64,000 nucleotides of DNA from G963676655 sp963676655 (GTDB lineage Bacteria; Verrucomicrobiota; Lentisphaeria; Victivallales; Victivallaceae), in assembly GCA_963676655.2 (NCBI GenBank), contig CAXXKX010000002.1, forward strand, positions 744,001 through 808,000. Reading direction: 5' to 3'. The notes beneath the pieces are model-generated. The model saw nothing but the letters and a program-made list of their open reading frames with translations, searched no databases and had not been told where the DNA came from. The stretch's first letter is position 1. Each line of letters starts with the position of its first letter. Position numbers and translations under genes: made by a program. Below are positions 62,838 through 64,000 of this stretch, piece by piece.

Positions 62838-63496
62838 TATGATTTACCTCCAGCCGAGGCGACAATGCGGATTGCCTTGTCTTTTAATACTTGTCCTTTT
62901 GAGCCGATGGGCCGGAGATAAAGCACCAGCAGCGGGGCTTCTCCCGGCGGCTGTTCCCGGTCGAAGGTGGCTGAATAACTTTTGGCCAGGGCCAGGGTTT
63001 TGTCGCTGCCATGTTCTGAAAAGGTCAGAATGTTTTTCTTGACCGCAATAGTCGATTTATTGTTGAAAACGATTTTGTCCGGTTTCACGATTGCGGCGTG
63101 GCCGTTTTTGTGTACGAAGTTCCGCCAGTAATCGGCGGCTATGCTGGCGGTCCGGGTTTGTACCGCTTTATCGACGTATTTCCGGGTAACGGTCCTTCCC
63201 TTGAAGTAAAACGAGGTGGCGGCATTAAGGATTATTCCGGTAAGCAGGATGACGAAAAGCATTTCGACCAGGGTATAATTTTTTTTAGTCCACAGTCCAC
63301 AGTCCACAGTCCACAGCGGAAAATACAGTTTGCGAGAGGACTTTCTATTATTTTGCTGAGTTTTGATGCTTGTATTAAAGCTTGAAGTATTGAATTTTTT
63401 CTTTTTCATTTCTACAACCCATCCGGCTAGAGGGGGTATCCTGACCACTCTTACTGTTGACTGTAGACTGTGGACTTTTAACTTAATTTTTTTCAT
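62837..63496 (-). CDS. pseudopilin-like protein with a repeat-derived long leader
   Basis: 219 residues from ATG 63496, coupled to the upstream gene by an ATGA overlap. The prepilin-like segment KKNYTLVEMLFVILLTGIILNAATSFYF starts only at about residue 71, and the usual Gly before the cleavage site is Asn. The preceding 70 residues are encoded largely by heptanucleotide repeats (VHSLQSTV, LWTVDCGLWT). ATG at 63412 (MKKKKFN) or a GTG just before DCGLWTKKN are alternative starts giving shorter leaders. The C-terminal part resembles GspJ/PilW-type minor pseudopilins (YWRNFVHKNGHAAIVKPDKIVF). Confidence 0.7.
   Translation of the reverse strand: MKKIKLKVHSLQSTVRVVRIPPLAGWVVEMKKKKFNTSSFNTSIKTQQNNRKSSRKLYFPLWTVDCGLWTKKNYTLVEMLFVILLTGIILNAATSFYFKGRTVTRKYVDKAVQTRTASIAADYWRNFVHKNGHAAIVKPDKIVFNNKSTIAVKKNILTFSEHGSDKTLALAKSYSATFDREQPPGEAPLLVLYLRPIGSKGQVLKDKAIRIVASAGGKS
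63287..63314. repeat. heptanucleotide array inside the pseudopilin leader
   Basis: Four identical in-phase AGTCCAC units on the plus strand. On the coding (minus) strand they are read as VDCGLWT-type residues immediately before the prepilin motif. Confidence 0.93.
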
Positions 63497-63575
63497 TTTT
63501 TCAGCCCCTCTCCGGTTTGTGGTTTATCCTGACCACTCTTGCTGTTGACTGTTGACTGTAGACTTTTGACTTTTA
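63437..63575. repeat. two ~50-bp copies of a heptad-containing module, 88 bp apart
   Basis: Copy 1 from 63437 and copy 2 from 63525 share TATCCTGACCACTCTT and then five in-phase 7-mers each (ACTGTTG, ACTGTAG, ACTGTGG, ACTTTTA, ACTTAAT at 63453-63487; CTGTTGA twice, CTGTAGA, CTTTTGA, CTTTTAT at 63542-63576). Each copy lies just behind an ATG-AAAAA on the minus strand (63412 and 63496), so the duplicated block looks like an old intercistronic spacer now read as protein. Confidence 0.85.
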
Positions 63576-63933
63576 TTTTTACCTCGATAAAAGGTTTACT
63601 GTTGGGTTTCAGGACCGCTAAGACGGTCTGGTTAGGTTCCTCTTTGATCATTGATTTTATTTTTGAGTTTGGCGCAAAACCGGCTTTAGCATATTCATCA
63701 TTGAAGATGCGTTCGACCCCGGCTGAATCGTAATGTTTTTTCTTCTGAAGCCGTTCCAGGGTATTGTCGATAACCATCAAGGCTCGACGTTCATTATTGA
63801 ACGAACGGTCCATTCGTTTTAAGGTTTTCAGTCCGCCGAAGAATCCGGCGGTGAGGATTATCAGCAATCCGATCGCCATCACGATTTCAAGCAGCAGAAA
63901 ATGATTTTTCTTTAATTTTTTATTATTCATCAT
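63493..63933 (-). CDS. pseudopilin-like protein (GspI/minor pseudopilin type)
   Basis: 146 residues. Short basic leader (MMNNKKLKKNH) followed by FLLLEIVMAIGLLIILTAGFFGG, the hydrophobic pseudopilin helix with the conserved Glu at mature position 5; the usual Gly before the cleavage site is His. The rest (NERRALMVIDNTLERLQ) fits minor pseudopilins. The last ~23 residues (VKSLQSTVNSKSGQDKPQTGEGLKK) are encoded by the heptad module and probably were added when the stop codon was lost or moved. ATGA overlaps couple it to genes on both sides. Confidence 0.78.
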   Translation of the reverse strand: MMNNKKLKKNHFLLLEIVMAIGLLIILTAGFFGGLKTLKRMDRSFNNERRALMVIDNTLERLQKKKHYDSAGVERIFNDEYAKAGFAPNSKIKSMIKEEPNQTVLAVLKPNSKPFIEVKIKVKSLQSTVNSKSGQDKPQTGEGLKK

Positions 63934-64000
63934 AATGACAATGCCTCGATGATTTTAATTAAACCGGAAAATACCGCGAAAACAATAATAAAAACAATAC
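63930..64000 (-). CDS. C-terminal end of a membrane protein, possibly GspF-like (partial)
   Basis: Only 22 codons are inside the window: a hydrophobic helix (IVFIIVFAVFSGLIKIIEALSL) then TGA overlapping the next ATG (ATGA). The position ahead of pseudopilin genes and a closing hydrophobic segment fit the end of a GspF/PilC-type platform protein, but too little is visible to be sure. Confidence 0.45.
   Translation of the reverse strand, partial: IVFIIVFAVFSGLIKIIEALSL

Overview
The window looks like a chromosomal segment of a PVC-superphylum bacterium, most probably Lentisphaerota (Victivallales-like). This is inferred from the gene repertoire: giant AIDA-repeat/FG-GAP/fibronectin-III/PPC surface proteins, a Ser/Thr kinase fused to a formylglycine-enzyme-like domain, tandem secretin-like proteins, and pseudopilins with long leaders. 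No rRNA or tRNA gene was seen, so the placement rests on protein families alone.

Layout. 1-14.3 kb (+): the 3' end of one repeat-rich surface protein and a complete 4149-residue paralogue carrying recent internal duplications. 14.5-15.4 kb: exported MsrB-MsrA fusion. 15.5-19.5 kb (-): GH78-like protein and a protein with a LecA-like C-terminal domain. 20.0-22.9 kb (+): ABC exporter plus HlyD-type adaptor, a candidate type I secretion pair. 22.9-36.6 kb (-): kinase/FGE fusion, sugar isomerase plus Gfo/Idh dehydrogenase, IS200/REP-type transposase, O-antigen-ligase-like protein, purD, and a run of lipoproteins, Nif3, a membrane HExxH protein and an EamA transporter. 37.2-42.5 kb (+): sigma-54-driven amtB-glnK, then two tandem secretin-like genes and a strong terminator. 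42.6-50.7 kb (-): LarA-like protein, a REP-like repeat cluster, and an FMN-riboswitch-led cluster ribBA-ribH-nusB-ftsY-C39 peptidase-ribD. 51-58.8 kb: duplicated TPR proteins, a UgpC/MsmK-type ATPase divergent from a GntR/LacI-type regulator, and a NagB-like/PIG-L pair divergent from an AraC regulator. 58.8-64 kb (-): a coupled operon with a GspF-like tail, two pseudopilins, a small PilX/GspK-like protein and two tandem 626/627-residue membrane proteins, followed by a vestigial third start.

How the parts fit. The rib cluster is a flavin-controlled housekeeping operon. amtB-glnK is nitrogen-controlled, and its P-II protein lacks the uridylylation tyrosine. The NagB-like and PIG-L genes suggest amino-sugar breakdown under AraC control. 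The giant proteins have no visible signal peptide, so the HlyB/HlyD-like pair is a reasonable but unproven export route.

Most unusual is non-coding. In-phase heptanucleotide tandem repeats fill intercistronic gaps at four places (45.6, 49.2, 56.8 and 63.3-63.6 kb) and run into the coding sequence of pseudopilin genes. Nonanucleotide arrays follow two regulator genes, and one sits at the breakpoint of the membrane-protein duplication. REP-like hairpin repeats occur together with a REP-type transposase.
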